DNA from: Terribium retamae
Lineage (GTDB): Bacteria; Pseudomonadota; Alphaproteobacteria; Rhizobiales; Rhizobiaceae
Reading direction: 5' to 3'
Length of the DNA: 64,000 nucleotides
NCBI RefSeq assembly: GCF_022347545.1
Contig: NZ_JAKREW010000004.1
Span: 124,001-188,000 of the forward strand
In this document: positions 63,381 through 64,000 of the stretch, piece by piece
Position numbering within the stretch: position 1 is the first letter of the stretch
How the letters are laid out: every line of letters begins with the position of its first letter
Translations under genes and position numbers: made by a program
The notes under the pieces: model-generated
The model's database searches: none
Told to the model about the DNA's origin: nothing
The model's input: the letters and a program-made list of their open reading frames with translations, nothing else

Positions 63381-64000
63381 TTGCCCCAGACTGCGCAAAC
63401 ACGCCGCGAACAACAAAAGGCGGCATTGCGATCCGAACTCGTGGCCGCAGCTCACAAGCTGGTACAGGAGGAAGGCTACGAGGGATTGACCATCCGCAAG
63501 CTGGCCAAGATGGTCGGCTATGCGCCGATGTCGGTCTATTCCTATTTCGCCGACAAACAGGACATCCTGTTCGCACTGGCGGAAGATGCCTTCCAGATAT
63601 TGGCCAAGCGCATCGAGCAGAATGCCCCTGCCGATCCGATCGACGCACTGCGTGCCGTCATGACCGAATATGCCGCCTTCGGTCTTGGCAATCCGAACGA
63701 ATACCGCACCGTCTTCATGACCGAGAAGACGAAGCTGCCCGAAGGCCGCTCATTCGAAAAGCTCGACGAAGAAAACCCGGCGATGAAATTGCTCATCGAC
63801 CGCGTCCGGGCCTGTGTCGCCGCCGGCAAGCTGAAGGGTGACGCCCACGCCATCGCCACCATGTTGTGGGCGAACGGGCACGGCACGATCTCTTTGCTGA
63901 TTACTTTTCCGTTTTATCATTTTGGTGACCAGCAGGCCTTCGTGAAGCGGATGTGCGATTTCGGGCTGGCTGCCCTGCAGGACCAGGACGTTCCTCCCCT
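63381..64000 (+). CDS. TetR-family regulator (C-terminus outside window)
   Basis: A frame open to the right edge begins with TTG at 63381, nine bases after AAAGG; no ATG or GTG precedes the conserved region in this frame. The N-terminal DNA-binding region reads LTIRKLAKMVGYAPMSVYSYFADKQDILFAL, quoted here in part as LAKMVGYAPMSVYSYF, typical of TetR. The remaining 150 residues are helical. The gene is cut by the end of the window. Its target may be the preceding operon or genes further right. Confidence 0.85.
   Translation, partial: MPQTAQTRREQQKAALRSELVAAAHKLVQEEGYEGLTIRKLAKMVGYAPMSVYSYFADKQDILFALAEDAFQILAKRIEQNAPADPIDALRAVMTEYAAFGLGNPNEYRTVFMTEKTKLPEGRSFEKLDEENPAMKLLIDRVRACVAAGKLKGDAHAIATMLWANGHGTISLLITFPFYHFGDQQAFVKRMCDFGLAALQDQDVPP

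Overview
The window looks like chromosomal DNA of a Hyphomicrobiales (Rhizobiales) alphaproteobacterium of the Mesorhizobium/Aminobacter/Hoeflea/Brucella-relative kind. This rests on high GC content, a CpdR-type response regulator beside an N-formylglutamate amidohydrolase-like gene, a second short FtsZ, DUF1127 small proteins, a y4hA-like antiporter, many solute-binding-protein ABC systems, and a dispersed intergenic repeat of a type I recall from this order. The genus is an inference; no rRNA or other phylogenetic marker is present.

Layout. (1) 1-1592: core genes (amidohydrolase, cpdR) and an intact tRNA-Val(GAC). (2) 1536-9766: an 8,170-bp integrative element inserted in the 3' half of that tRNA gene, bounded by a perfect 61-bp direct repeat. 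It carries a tyrosine integrase at its right end and a leftward operon of small unknown genes, an HNH-like protein and a RepB-type primase/helicase fusion, all read from a textbook sigma-70 promoter. An AT-rich gene with a HEPN RX4H motif is transcribed divergently. Non-coding repeats look like integrase arm sites and a replication origin. This is the least ordinary part of the window and resembles a minimal self-replicating integrative element or phage-satellite-like island. (3) 9979-14635: ftsZ2-like, Ca/H antiporter-like, LysR regulator, DUF1127, VOC and NTF2-like genes. (4) 15079-24338: two related AcoR-type regulatory systems. The first is a full sigma-54 activator with a UAS and a consensus -24/-12 promoter driving SDR, zinc alcohol dehydrogenase and flavin monooxygenase genes. 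The second is a regulator without the AAA+ domain, next to an aldehyde dehydrogenase and DUF779. (5) 24462-34539: GFA protein, winged-helix/TPR regulator, plsY, ureohydrolase, DUF1127, then a leftward cluster (peptide-type binding protein, HSL esterase, isochorismatase-like hydrolase, M24 peptidase/creatinase-fold enzyme, GlxA-type regulator). (6) 34958-39529: a complete sugar ABC importer plus a Dabb protein. (7) 39542-52464: EamA transporter, a polyamine/iron-type ABC importer, then Fe-alcohol dehydrogenase, aldehyde dehydrogenase, glutamine-synthetase-like ligase, APC permease, amidohydrolase and an RpiR regulator, together suggestive of gamma-glutamylated amine or amino-alcohol catabolism. 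(8) 52566-55906: a tightly overlapping envelope operon (GT87-like, GT2, YdjC/ChbG deacetylase, GtrA) that resembles the parts list for lipid-linked amino-sugar transfer. (9) 56066-64000: two quinone-oxidoreductase-like genes, an acyl-CoA dehydrogenase with a TetR regulator and its palindromic operator, and a divergent SDR/MaoC/phosphotransferase/SDR operon, ending in a truncated TetR gene.

Functional assignments come from reading motifs and remembered family features; no database search was possible. Where start codons were ambiguous I used ribosome-binding sites and gene overlaps, and say so.
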